From: Mugil cephalus
Lineage: Eukaryota > Chordata > Actinopteri > Mugiliformes > Mugilidae
NCBI RefSeq assembly: GCF_022458985.1
Contig: NC_061772.1
Coordinates: 29,137,501-29,201,500 of the forward strand
Length of the DNA stretch: 64,000 nt
Direction: 5' to 3'
The first letter of the stretch is position 1. Every line of letters begins with the position of its first letter. The notes beneath the pieces are model-generated. The model was not told where the DNA came from and made no database searches. It saw nothing but the letters and a program-made list of their open reading frames with translations. Positions 10,822 to 28,030 of the stretch are shown one piece after another. The position numbers and the translations under genes were made by a program.

Positions 10822-12582
10822 ATGACGGAGGCGTGGCAGCAGCAGCAGCAACATGCCGTGGCTCCACCTTCCGTCGTGCACACGCTGCCCCCGGGGGCCG
10901 ACAACTCTTTGGGCTGCGCCGTGTACGGCGTCGTCCTGCAGCCCGACACCTCCCTGCAGCAGCCCCAGCACGGCCAGCAGCTCACCGTGCAAGCCCAGCA
11001 GCCCTCCCTGCAGGTCGGGGGCGAGAGGGGCCACAAGTGCAGCGCCTGCGGCCACGACATATCCCACCTGGCCAACCCGCACGAGCACCAGTGCATGGTG
11101 AGCACGGACCGGTCGTTCCAGTGCACGCAGTGCATGAAGATCTTCAGCCAGGCGACGGACCTGCTGGAGCACCAGTGCGTGCAGGTGGAGCAGAAGCCGT
11201 TCGTGTGCGGCGTCTGCAAGATGGGCTTCTCGTTGCTCACCTCGCTGGCCCAGCACCACAACTCGCACGGCAACGGCAACAACCCGATGAAGTGCTCCAT
11301 CTGCGAGAAAACCTACCGGCCGGGCTCCGGGAACGCCACCCCGACCTCGTCGGCCGCTAACCCCCAGCAGCCCTCCACCGGGGAGACGTCCGGCGGCGCG
11401 GCCATCAGCGCCTCGTCTCCGCCCGCGTTCGAGGCGTCCTCCCCGGACCGGCCGTACAAGTGCTCCGTGTGCCACAAGTCCTTCCGGCACCTGTCGGAGC
11501 TGACCCGCCACGAGAGGATACACACCGGCGAGAAGCCGTACAAATGCGACACGTGCGACAAAAGCTTCAGCCAGTCGTCGCACCTGGCGCACCACCAGCG
11601 CACGCACAGCTCGGAGCGGCCGTACAAGTGCGCCGTGTGCGAGAAGAGCTTCAAGCACCGCTCCCACCTGGTGCGGCACATGTACGCGCACTCGGGCGAG
11701 CACCTCTTCAAGTGCAATTTGTGCGAGATGCACTTTAAAGAGTCGTCGGAGCTCCTCCACCACCAGTGCCAGCCGGAGGGCGAGCGGCCTTTCCGCTGCG
11801 GCTCGTGCGGGAAGAGTTTCAAGCGGCCGTCCGACCTGCGCCAGCACGAGCGCACCCACTCCGAGGAGCGGCCCTTCCAGTGCGAGGAGTGCCAGATGAG
11901 CTTCAAGCAGCAGTACGCCCTGGTCCGCCACCGCCGCACGCACAAAAACCCGGCGGATCGCCCGTTCAAATGCAACCTCTGCGACAAGGGCTTCCTCCAG
12001 CCGTCCCACCTGCTCTACCACCAGCAGGTCCACGGCATGGAGAGCCTGTTCAAGTGCGCGTCCTGCCAGAAGTCGTTCAGCCAGTCGGGGGAGCTGCTGC
12101 GGCACAAGTGCGGTGGCGAGGTGGAGAAGCCCTACAAGTGCGACGTGTGCGGCAAAGGCTACAAAAAGAATTCGACGCTGCAGCGCCACCAGAACTCTCA
12201 CTGCACGGAGAAGCCGCTCAAGTGCTCGCTGTGCGACAAGCGCTTCGTGTCGTCGTCCGAGTTCGTCCAGCACCGCTGCGACCCGACGCGGGAAAAGCCG
12301 CTCAAGTGCCCCGACTGTGAAAAGCGCTTCAGGTATTCGTCGGAGCTGCAGCGCCACCGCCGCGTGCACACGGGCGAGAAGCCCTTCAAGTGCGCCAGCT
12401 GCGACAAGAGCTTCAAGCAGCGCGAGCACCTGGCCAAACACCAGAGCGTGCACTCGCGGGAGACGCAGTTCAAGTGCGTGTGGTGCGGCGAGCGCTTCGT
12501 CGACCTGGCGGCGCTGCAGGAGCACACGGTGCAGCACACGGCCGAGGGCGAGAGCTTCTCCGAGGCGCCCTGCATCCAGTGA
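10822..12582 (+). CDS. znf319: Zinc finger protein 319 (C2H2)
   Basis: A nuclear C2H2 zinc-finger protein of 586 codons in one exon; DNA target and partners are unknown to me. The N-terminus (Q-rich tract, then a PLxG-like linker) matches remembered ZNF319. It is followed by two degenerate fingers ending HxC near residues 72-120, one C2H2 finger near 127-149 and a half finger near 158. After a Ser/Pro/Ala linker, an uninterrupted array of 13 fingers with 28-residue spacing occupies residues 212-576. Three of those end H-x-C instead of H-x3-H. The start ATG has A at -3 and follows the 10626 acceptor by about 195 bases. Third positions are strongly GC-rich, which creates long antisense ORFs. 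Human ZNF319 is of similar length and neighbours CSNK2A2 on 16q21, matching the next gene here. Confidence 0.92.
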   Translation: MTEAWQQQQQHAVAPPSVVHTLPPGADNSLGCAVYGVVLQPDTSLQQPQHGQQLTVQAQQPSLQVGGERGHKCSACGHDISHLANPHEHQCMVSTDRSFQCTQCMKIFSQATDLLEHQCVQVEQKPFVCGVCKMGFSLLTSLAQHHNSHGNGNNPMKCSICEKTYRPGSGNATPTSSAANPQQPSTGETSGGAAISASSPPAFEASSPDRPYKCSVCHKSFRHLSELTRHERIHTGEKPYKCDTCDKSFSQSSHLAHHQRTHSSERPYKCAVCEKSFKHRSHLVRHMYAHSGEHLFKCNLCEMHFKESSELLHHQCQPEGERPFRCGSCGKSFKRPSDLRQHERTHSEERPFQCEECQMSFKQQYALVRHRRTHKNPADRPFKCNLCDKGFLQPSHLLYHQQVHGMESLFKCASCQKSFSQSGELLRHKCGGEVEKPYKCDVCGKGYKKNSTLQRHQNSHCTEKPLKCSLCDKRFVSSSEFVQHRCDPTREKPLKCPDCEKRFRYSSELQRHRRVHTGEKPFKCASCDKSFKQREHLAKHQSVHSRETQFKCVWCGERFVDLAALQEHTVQHTAEGESFSEAPCIQ

Positions 12583-14020
12583 ACACTTGAAGGGCGCGAC
12601 ACGTGCCAGCCACCACCCGCTCACCCGTAAAAGTTCGTAGTTTAATAACACGCGCTCCCATAAATTATGATTATTTAGCATCTTTTTTTTTTGAGTTAAC
12701 AGAGGGGAAGAAAACTGTAACAATGAATGAAAAAGGTTTTTGTGTCGTGTGTGTGTGTGTGTGTTGGACCCTGTGGTTGCATGTGGTTCGTCTGTTTTTT
12801 TGTAACCCGTTGTCGAGAAAGATGGCAGGAACGTCCGACGTATGTGTGTGTGTATGTGTGTGTGTAGGCTCCTCTGAAATCCATGTGCCTTTTTTATTGT
12901 TGTTATTATTATTTTTATTGTTTTTTTGTTTTTTTAATCCAGTCACTCATTTTTTCGTGTGTTTAGCCGAACAGAAACCCCTCCTCCTCCTCCTCCTCCG
13001 CGGCTGGCTTGTGCAGCAGTTTATATTTTCACATTACTAGATATTAGGTAGTATCATCTGTTTGTGCATGAATATTTATCACACTTTAATATCACTGTTG
13101 TATTATAGGTTTGCTTTATTTAGGAAAAACACCCTAAGAAGAAGAAGAAGAAGAAGAAGAGAAAAAAAAAGAAGTGGATTTGTGAAAAATGTATAGCCAG
13201 TGTCCTGAACTCTGTGTTGTTGCATCTTTGTATTAAAACAAATGGCATCTAGGTAACTAACCTGATACCTACCGTGTCATACAAACACTTGACATGTGCA
13301 ATAGAACATGCACAATGTAATATTTATGACTACTGATTCATGGCATAGTCTACTCTGTTATACTATAGATTGTGTGTATACGCTATGTAAACATCGAGAA
13401 CTGTATAGTGCTTACGTTACCTGCTTTTCTATTCACGACGAATGAGCTCGCTGTATTTTTTGCAGCTTGCGCTTTAGTTTCATTTCTAGAAGGAGGTTAA
13501 GAAACCCCCCCGCCCCCGCCCCCCCGCCCCAGAGTCGCCACAAAACTTTAGCCGCATTAGTTACTGTACGATAGGTCTAACAAAAAGTAATATTTTATTT
13601 GTTTTATTCCAGAATTGGCCTTGTTATTGTGTTTTTTTGTTTGTTTTTTTTCACATGTTTCTACCCCCCCCCCCCCCCCCCCTCGCTCCGGACGTCCGGA
13701 TCAGTTCATTAGCCTCAAAATGTTGCCACTTATGTTTATACAGACGAGGGGAAGAGGGGGTGGAAAAAATAATGTGTGTACTTTTAGTTTACTGTGTGGA
13801 CTTCTATATTCTGTACAATCTTTGCAGTATATTTAAAAGAAGGTTTTTGGAGTTTATAAGTCATGGACAAAGGGTCGGGGGGGTCGTGTGCCATGGTTTA
13901 AATCCCGGTGCGTCGGCTTCGAAAGCTCCCGTGGGGAGAACGACGAAGCATCGATTTACAACATATGGATATCAATATAGACTCCTGTTCATACTGTATA
14001 CAGGCAATTAAAATAAACCT
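12583..14020 (+). other. znf319 3' UTR
   Basis: Non-coding trailer with TG microsatellites (12748-12766, 12842-12866), T runs, a (GAA)n tract near 13138-13160, and C-rich runs at 13504-13530 and 13663-13682. An AATAAA at 14012-14017 is a plausible end. Its exact extent is inferred. Confidence 0.5.
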
Positions 14021-14389
14021 CCCTTACGACAACAACGGCGTAAAATGTTGTGATTCGGTTTTCAAAAAGCAAGTGATGTGATGAATTAAAAAGGAGACTG
14101 TCGGCTTTGATTTGAGGGCGTTCGCATCCAGACCGGAGCAGAGGTGGAGAAGCTACAGCAGTTTTTGTACTCTGTCTGTTTTTTTTGTATTTTACGGGGC
14201 TTTGGGGGGCGGGTGTCACCTTTTTATCTCTTCAGCGACCAGTAAAAGATGTGGAATTACTTAAGTTAAATATTCTGCAACTATTCGAGTCGGTCACTGG
14301 ATCGAACTGAAGATCATGATCGAACAATTAAATTAAAACAAATTGAAAGTGAACATCAAGAAATGTTGAGTTAATGAATCGTTCCAGTT

Positions 14390-15480
14390 GATCATTTCAC
14401 TTCTATTTGTCTCGACAGCTGAGCAATGATTCAAAGTCTTTGTCTTTTCATATAAATAGATCAACACAAAGAGACAAAATACAGCAACTTCCAACTGATG
14501 CAAAAGACTCAAAATTACCACGTAGGCAAGAATTGACCAGTAGAGACTTAAAGCAACCACAACAACACAGAAAGGAAGATGTACAGAGAAGATAGTATAG
14601 ACCACAACGAAACTAGACAAAAATGACGATAAAAAAATGCAAAACTGGTACAAAGATGCACAAAATCATCATAAATGGACTGATGTGACCCCAAACAGAC
14701 ATTAAACAGTGGAAAAGACGCACAATTAACTATGAAATCATCAAAAACTACAACAAAGACACTCAAAATCAACACAAACGGACAACAAATAGATAAAATT
14801 ACATGCAAATCCCCTTCCAAGGCGCACAAAATGACCACAAACAATCTAAAACTACTGCAAAGAGACAAAATGACCACGTCAACACTTAAAATGAACAAAA
14901 ATAATATACAAAGCTTTTTCAAACAGACACAAAATGAGCAACTGCCAATACTACTACAACATTTCTTCAAAGAGACAAAAAATTACCACAAATATACTTA
15001 AAACTCCTGCAAAGAAACACAGAATCACTACACACTAACATGACAACACTGAGACTTAAAAGAAGCACAAAATGACTAAAACTAGTACGAAGAGACTTGA
15101 AATAAAGAGACTTAAAACAGACAAAAATGAGTAAAAAAAAAAGATGCAAATCCAGTTTTAAGACACACAAATTCACCATAAATGGACCAACAATGACCAC
15201 AAACTCATATTAAACAATGGCAAAGGGTCAGGACAAACCCTAACACAATTAACTATAAATTCATTCAAAACTAGTACAAAGAGACAAAGTAAAAAATTAC
15301 TTCAGGTATATGCAAAACTCCTTCCAAGGCACAAAAAGTGACCACAAATATAAATATACTCCCAACGGCTGCATAGAGACAAAATGACAGCAAGGTTTAA
15401 AACTAGTGCACGGAGACAAAGAATCAACACAAACACGATTACAAGATTAAAAATGACTTAAAATGGACAAAAATACCTAA
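14390..15480. repeat. Degenerate minisatellite, aaaatgaccacaaa/gagac type
   Basis: About 1.1 kb in which variants of acaaaatgaccaca, agagacttaaaac and actacaacaaagagac recur every 15-35 bases without strict periodicity. This is an old, mutated short-unit array. A second array of the same motif set lies at 17930-18900. Reverse-strand ORFs here are artefacts of the stop-poor repeat. Confidence 0.7.
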
Positions 15481-15984
15481 AAAAAAAAAATATGCAAAGC
15501 TGTTTCAAGTTGCAAGTTATGCAGATTAAATGTAGTATGAGCGATGGTTATTACAGGTGGAAGATCTGGACTCCTCTCTTTGCAGGTTTCCCTCTTCTCA
15601 GGAACAATGCTCTGCAGTTTCAGTCCTTTCATTGTGTTTGTGCGTATTACAAAAGTTTGCAACGTCGGCATAAAAGTCTGCAAACTGAGCAATAAACACC
15701 TTATATTACCTCTTGCGAAGAGCCCACATCCCTCATCTCTGCAGATGGATCCAAAATCACATCAGACTTTATTTTATTTTTTATTTTCTTTCTTCTTCTT
15801 TGGGGGTTTCTCTCTTCTTGAATTCTGAAATTCTGAACGTGCATAAAAACATTTTTATCACAATTTCAAATGTGATAAGTTTGCCTTTCCTTGGTCTATT
15901 AACAGCAGCACAACATGTCCTGTGATTCAGTCTCACCGGTGTGATCACAGGCTGCAGAGGTTTAATCATTTATTTCTGATTAGT

Positions 15985-16110
15985 TCGTTTATTGAAGAGG
16001 GACAGTGCACGTCAATAAACATTACTGTAAATGTGAGTTAATCCAAGAGGCTATTTTTCATCTGTAGTCCCCTGGACAGATGTTACAGAGTCACCCTAAA
16101 AGCATTATGA
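15985..16110. mobile_element. LINE-related repeat fragment
   Basis: The segment tttattgaagagggacagtgca...catctgtagtcccctggacagatgtt resembles a common teleost non-LTR element end. The family is not assigned. Confidence 0.35.
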
Positions 16111-16469
16111 AAAGAAGATTAAAATTACAGAGTACTAAGGTCATTTCTAAGCAGCACAAATAATAAAACTAGGGAAAGAAAATAGAAATAGAAAGAACAC
16201 ATTATTAAAAAAAATCATTATTCATGACATCCTTCAAAAATGCATCACAGACTCATAGCACAGGACATGCAAGACAATAGAAACATTAAGATGATGATGG
16301 TAAAATAAATAAATAAATAAAATAATAATAACAGGGTAAAAGAGACCATATTGAGGTGCAACTAGAACATGCAAAGGCACAGATACAGAATGCTCCAAAA
16401 CAACAAAAGCAAATCCATAGTATGACATGCATGCAGGTATATGAGTTGGGTTCTGGTTCTGGTTCTGGA

Positions 16470-16560
16470 GGTTTTCACGCCAGATTTGTAAAGCACCTTG
16501 AGACAGTTTGCATAATTATTTAGGCTATATAAATAAAATTTAATTGAAAAATTAATTAAT
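16470..16560 (+). mobile_element. LINE 3' tail
   Basis: The segment tgtaaagcaccttgagaca...ctatataaataaaatttaattga matches the widespread fish LINE (L2/CR1-type) 3' end, with a short A/T-rich tail. No coding part is attached. Confidence 0.5.
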
Positions 16561-16899
16561 CATTACTGTAAATTACACAAATTAATTGTTATTGAATGAA
16601 ATTCTTACAATAAAATGCTATTATTTAATCAAACTAAACTAATAATAAACGTCTGTATATATTTTATAATCAATAATTATTCATATTTATGCGTTATTAT
16701 AATACGTTAATGCTTGATTATTATAATTAATAATAACTCATAATTAAAATACTACCACTAAAACAGTTTTTACATATCTACATACGTTTATTATTGGTTT
16801 AGTTTGATTAAACGGGAGCATTTTATTGTAATTGACCTTCATTTAATAACATTAATTTATTGACGTTATCAAGTAATAAACGTCGATAACGGTTCAGCA
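16561..16899. other. Very AT-rich spacer
   Basis: The stretch consists almost only of taattaat/aataata-type sequence, with no gene or element recognised. Confidence 0.4.
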
Positions 16900-17150
16900 G
16901 TGATGGAGTTTTCTGCTCCGTTTACTTCCGGGTGATGTTTACTGCAAAAAGGAAGCTCATCCTGGTTCTGCTAACGAACTGCTGCTGGATGTACCACCAC
17001 CACCCCTCTGACAAAACAATCAAATAAGCGATTCTGTGATTTTTTACGCAGTTTATTTGTAAATTCAGACCCGGTGGAGCCGCAACCGCCGCTCGGACAC
17101 CAACGTAGCGCCGATGCTAACGAGCTAGCATTTCTACGTCGAGGTTAGCC
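16900..17150 (+). promoter_or_regulatory. Probable csnk2a2 promoter / first non-coding exon
   Basis: A CpG-enriched island in AT-rich DNA includes an ETS-type site (acttccggg, about 16924-16932) and a gccgcaaccgccgctcgg stretch. It lies 2.5 kb upstream of the coding start on the same strand, as expected if the first csnk2a2 exon is non-coding. Transcription start and donor were not resolved. Confidence 0.45.
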
Positions 17151-17369
17151 GCCCCCCCCTTTATTGATTCACAAATGCGATGTGTCGATATAAATGTAAA
17201 TTTTTTTTCGTAGTTACACGTTTAGTGTACACAAAGATATTAATTAGGCATGTGTATATATCTCTGTCCTGATGCTTCAGCAGTTTATAGGTGAAGATTT
17301 TATGCTAACCTGGCTAGCTAGATTAGCGGAAGTAGTTAGCTCGGTATTTAGCGTTTCTGGATTCAAATT

Positions 17370-17640
17370 CAGAATTATAAAAACTTTATTTGTCCCCCAG
17401 GGGTAAGTTAAGGGCAAACTGAGGAGGCAACAACGACATAAGATTGAGTGGGAAAGCTCTGCTAAAAAAAAAAAAAGTAACAGAATAAACAAATTGGAAT
17501 AAATATATACGTAAAATACATTAAAAAACGATGGTGATGAGCAGTGCAATGGTTGAACATTGTACACAACATGTACATTTGGGTGCAAATTTGGCAATGA
17601 TGTAGGTAAAGTACGGTGTGCAAAATGGCTTCAGTACAAA
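17370..17640. mobile_element. LINE/SINE-tail-like repeat in csnk2a2 upstream intron
   Basis: It starts aaaactttatttgtcccccaggggtaa, a motif common at fish retroelement ends, continues A-rich and includes the tail-like gtgcaatggttgaacattg. The family is uncertain. Confidence 0.35.
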
Positions 17641-17929
17641 GTAAAAGTCCGGTTGATTATGTGTGAGTTTATTGAGTGATGTATGTGAAGGAATGTAAGT
17701 GGTAGTGGAGTCTTTAGGTGATGCTAGCTTTAGCCTGTGTTATTTAGCATTTTTAGACCAAACACCACATTTAGTCTTTTTATTTAGAACTGGTTTGTGT
17801 TGGTTTTCGTTGGAACTGGTTCAAATAAAACCAGAATGACTGGATTATTGAACAGGTTTCACATTCAGAGGGTCTTAAAATGCCCTGTAAGAGGAAAAAA
17901 GAGGGCTAAATAATGTGCAATACTGTTAA

Positions 17930-18900
17930 ACTACACACACTAAATGATCAAGACACATAAAACGCTTTCAAAGAGACAAATGACTTAAAACAGATGCATT
18001 AATATTCTAAATACACACGTAGAGATAAATGAGAGACTAAAAAGGATTGCAAAATTAAGCTACAGGGACACAAAACTACCATGAAGAGACAAAAATAATC
18101 CCCAAGAGATGCAAAGAGACATAAAGAGTACGACAACTAGCACATTGAGACACTAAACAGCTAAAAGAAAATGCTTAAAACAATGTTAGAGACAAAAATG
18201 ACCACAAAACCACAGTTTAAATGTATTCATTTATTTATGGTAGAGCAGTTATTATAAATCTTATAAATCTTAATTTTTAAAGATTAAGAAAAGCTTTATA
18301 TATGCCGCAATGGGGAAATTACTGAGAGATCAGCAACAAATATCAAGAGTAAAAAATGTAGGGTGTGAAAGATAAATAATATAATAAAATAAAAGGTACA
18401 ATGCACTATACACAGGTTTGAATTTCACAGATGATTGTCAAAAAAAACAACAATATAAATTGTCATAAAATGACCACAGAGACTTAAAGCTACTTCAAAG
18501 ACAGAAAATTACTCCAGAAGATGCCAAACTAGTACAAAGACCTCAATGCTACCACAGACAAAAAGGATTAACAACTAGAGACAAATGCAAACCTACAGAG
18601 ACACAAAATGGCCACAAAGACACAATCAAAAATAAAAATAAAATTACAACCATTGCAAAGAGACACAAAATGACTTCAGACAGATGTAAAGCTACACATG
18701 ACAACCTCAGAGAGACTTGCACATCTGCAAAAAGTGATGACAAAGATACAAGGTGTTACCTAAGAGACATAAAAGAGATGCAGGGCTACAATAAAGACAC
18801 AAAACTAGTATAGAGCCACTCAAAACCTCCATAAAGTCACTCTACTCAGCACCAAAGTGACTTAAAATAGACTCAGTATCACTGTGAAAAGACACCAGTG
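17930..18900. repeat. Degenerate minisatellite, second array
   Basis: The same motif vocabulary as at 14390-15480 (gacacaaaatgaccacaaa, agagacttaaa, ctagtacaaagac) recurs over about 1 kb. It is interrupted around 18220-18430 by AT-rich DNA with a aagctttatatatgccgcaatggggaaatt retroelement-like tail. It lies in the presumed first intron of csnk2a2. Confidence 0.65.
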
Positions 18901-19879
18901 ACTTAAATCCATCTCTGTTCTCACACAGATTTTTGATGCATTTCTATCTGAACCTGGGATTGAAACATTTCTGCGCCAGTCATGTCAAGGTTTGACACGT
19001 TAGAGTCGGTCTAATGTGGTGTGAATGGTTTTTTTCTGATCAAATAAATCTGGAAAATAATCAAATGCATGTTTAAAAAAAAAATCATCTGTAGCTGTTT
19101 AGTTTATATATTTATTTCCTTTATTTTAGTTGCTGAATATGCGGGTTTGATCAAGTCTCAGATGATTGGTTTTTATAAATGATTGTTTTATAGGTCAGGA
19201 ACTGAGCTTTAAATACTCTCCGTGGTGTCTGGCTACAGAATGTTTGTACATAATGTGTTGCCTCTGTGGATCATCCCACGGATACTTGATCAGTTTGGGA
19301 TCTAGTGGATTTAGAGGCCAGATCAACACCCTGTGCTGTTCATATATTTTTTTTAGTGTTGTTGTGTCTGTGTCAGGCTGCGTCCTGCTGCCATCAAAGA
19401 GCGTTGTTGCTTTGAGGTGGAGGTTCCTGTCCTGTTCTGCCTGCTCTCAAATTGTTGCAGCTCTTTTCTTCGATCTTGATTTTATTTGTAGAAGAAAAAC
19501 AACTGTTTTCAGTTTCCACTCTCCACACAATCCTCTAGCTGCAGCCCCAACATGTGAGATATGATCTCTAACCTTTCCCTGTGTCCTCTGTCTGTCTGTT
19601 CTGCAGCTGGCGGCTCTCCACGCCGTCCTACCCAACGTCCTGCTCAGGGGTTTCACCCACTCGGTCCTCGTCGCTCTGTCGTTCTGCTCGGTGGCTGCGT
19701 CGGACCAGCCGGGCGCCTTTCATCAGAGGGCACAGTCGGTCAAAGCCGACGCTAAGCAGTGCCCGGGGTTCCTAGAGCCGCGCGTCGTGGAGAGTCGGTG
19801 CTCCGCCTTCCAGTATCGAGCCGCCAACAAGTATTCAGAGGGAGGTCGGAGCGTGAGAAACGGAGCCTCAAAGCTAGCG

Positions 19880-25766
<5,887 letters not shown>

Positions 25767-26868
25767 TAACCAGAGAGAGCAGGTGATTCACACACACACA
25801 CACACACACACACGTCCTGTAATGTATTTAAACATGTGTCATGTGTGTCATTCGTGGTTGGATTATGTTCACAGGGACGTGATCCGTTTCACAAATCATT
25901 CGTCACTTCAGATAAAGACATATATTAAATAAGACAGACGTCCTGTTAACCAGTATCCAAACACATCAGGGCAACAATGACCCATTGATTTATCTCACTT
26001 AATCCTTCGCCAGTCACGCGGTTCGTTCACAGGCGGCTGGGAAACAGCGACTCTAGAGTTATTATATTATACAGTTTCAGTTTAATTTCTACAGCATCAA
26101 TAAAAATGCAAATTCAATCAGTCAATCACGTTGTATTTAATAATAACACCTTTCACAACAAGTGAATCCCGTTCAAAGTGCTTCACATTGTGACCGAAAA
26201 TAATTTTTATATAAAAAAAAAACTAATGAGACTAATACACAATGTAATAAAAAGATACGTTAAAATATTAAAAGATCAGTATCAATAAATAATAGATGAA
26301 TAAAAATATAAAATTGGTGAAATATAAAAAGTACAGTTATAAAATGAGATATAAGAACATTAAAAATAGAATGAAATAAAACATAGAATACGACAAAGAA
26401 ACACTCAAAATTAAAATGGCAATAAAAATAAATAAAAATGTGAGAATATAAACTAACTGTGACATGAGACAGATTAAAGACGCGTGTTTATCCTACGTTT
26501 GTCTAAATTGTCTCACGGTGATTTACATCCGTTAAATTTAACTGAAGCAAATATGAAGAATCTGATAAAAACAGGATGTAGCTGAGGATGTTACAGTTTG
26601 AGAAGAGGAAGGCGATTTATTAGCGATCAGCTGATATGGAAACACCAACGGGATCAGATTAGAGCCTCAGCGACGATGCTGTTGTGTTCTAAAAAACATA
26701 AAGTACATGTTCAGTGTTTGTGTGAAACTTCTGTCCCATATAAACCGAGCAGGATTTATTTTTTACAGTCACTGAAAACGTATGAGGCTGGATTATCCCC
26801 AAAGATGCTTCTGTCATGTTTGTACAATGTTTGTATGCTCAGATTTTGTCATTGAAATCTTTATGAAA

Positions 26869-26901
<33 letters not shown>

Positions 26902-28030
26902 GGGATGTGAGATTTTAAACTCAGTGTCAGACTGAGTGACTGTAAAAACGGCGTCTTCTTCCTTTTTGGGGATTTTGTCACTTTTGATTCATTGGTCAAA
27001 CTACAAGCGTCTGACTCTCTGTTTAATGAATTTCCTAACTTTTTAATGTTTAGTTCGGGATTTTATTGCGTCGTGTCGACGTGTGTTTATGTTGTCGACG
27101 TCACGGATGACGAACTTCTCCGCTCAAAGAACCGAAACTCTTTTCGTTGCATGTAAACAGAATAAATAATGTGTAAACACTGATCAGACACAACTGCTGG
27201 GAAACGTTCGGCCCCGACCTTCATTCATTCATTCATTCATTAATTAATTAATTCATTTCATTCATTCAAAGACCAGAGTGGTCATAATGTTATGCCTGAT
27301 CGGGATGTTTTAGGTTAATGACGACAGTCGTGGTGCATTAACATTTGTTTTCCTTCCTAACAGACTAAAACAAAGGTTTGAAGTGGTCTGGTTGTGAATG
27401 TTCAGGCCGTCCGAGCGTCTCTCGTTTTCACCGTCTATTTCTTTTTTTGTCTTTCGTCCACTCAGGAAGAATCTTTGTTACCTCAACTTGTGACCTTTTC
27501 GTGGCAGAAACCTCTGCCTCCACATCAACAGCCATACTGGAGCAAGATGTCAATTTTGCAGCACACACACACACAAAAAACACGCACGGATCAAACCCAA
27601 CGAAGGACGGGGGGGAGGACGGGGGGGGAGGACGGGGGGGGAGGACGGGGGGGGGACGGGGGGGGGGAGGGTGAGGGGGTGAGTCTGAGCTGCTCGGTCT
27701 GAGTCACAAATAAATAACGTGGATCAAACAAAAACAAATAAAATAAATCAGATCCGGTCCCTCCCTTCTATTCTTCTTCTTCCTCCTCCTCCTCGTCCTT
27801 CTTCTCCTCCCTCCTCCTCCTCCCATCACCCTCCACCGGTTTTAAAAAAGAAAAAAGGAATAAAAAACAAAAACAAAAGACAGGTCAAGTGCATCGGTAT
27901 CAAACCGGTGCTGTTGCTGTACAGACGCTGTGGTGACCTGAGATCCAGTTCCAGGTTTTAGCACTGAGTGGCGTGGAGGCTCCTTTTCTGCTATGGATAG
28001 AACAAAAGCTATATTGAAAGAGAATAAACC
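25767..28030 (+). other. csnk2a2 3' UTR
   Basis: Trailer with a (CA)n microsatellite (25789-25813), (ATT)n at 26868-26900, a (ATTC)n/(ATTA)n tetranucleotide tract at 27220-27270, a G-rich minisatellite at 27608-27675 and a CCT-rich stretch near 27777-27822. AATAAA at 28023-28028 is the likely distal polyadenylation signal. ORFs at 27378-27702 cross the G-rich repeat and are not genes. Confidence 0.5.
27606..27680 (+). repeat. G-rich minisatellite (ggacgggggggga units)
   Basis: About six units of GGAC plus a run of six to nine G, each separated by GA, on the sense strand of the presumed csnk2a2 3' UTR. It strongly matches a G-quadruplex-forming pattern in RNA and DNA. Confidence 0.75.

Noticed and set aside
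10771-12723. 650-codon minus-strand ORF opposite znf319
   Set aside because: Its translation is the antisense of a GC-rich zinc-finger array. It has no domain, promoter or splice context.
14548-15200. Minus-strand ORFs of 77-140 codons
   Set aside because: They arise from the degenerate minisatellite. Composition is low-complexity Phe/Val/Leu/Ser and no family is recognised.
19691-19879. Upstream in-frame extension of CK2 alpha'
   Set aside because: It begins at GTG with no ATG. Human CK2 alpha' starts at MPG, matching 19880.
27378-27961. ORFs in the csnk2a2 trailer
   Set aside because: They run through G-rich and CCT-rich repeats and are not protein-like.
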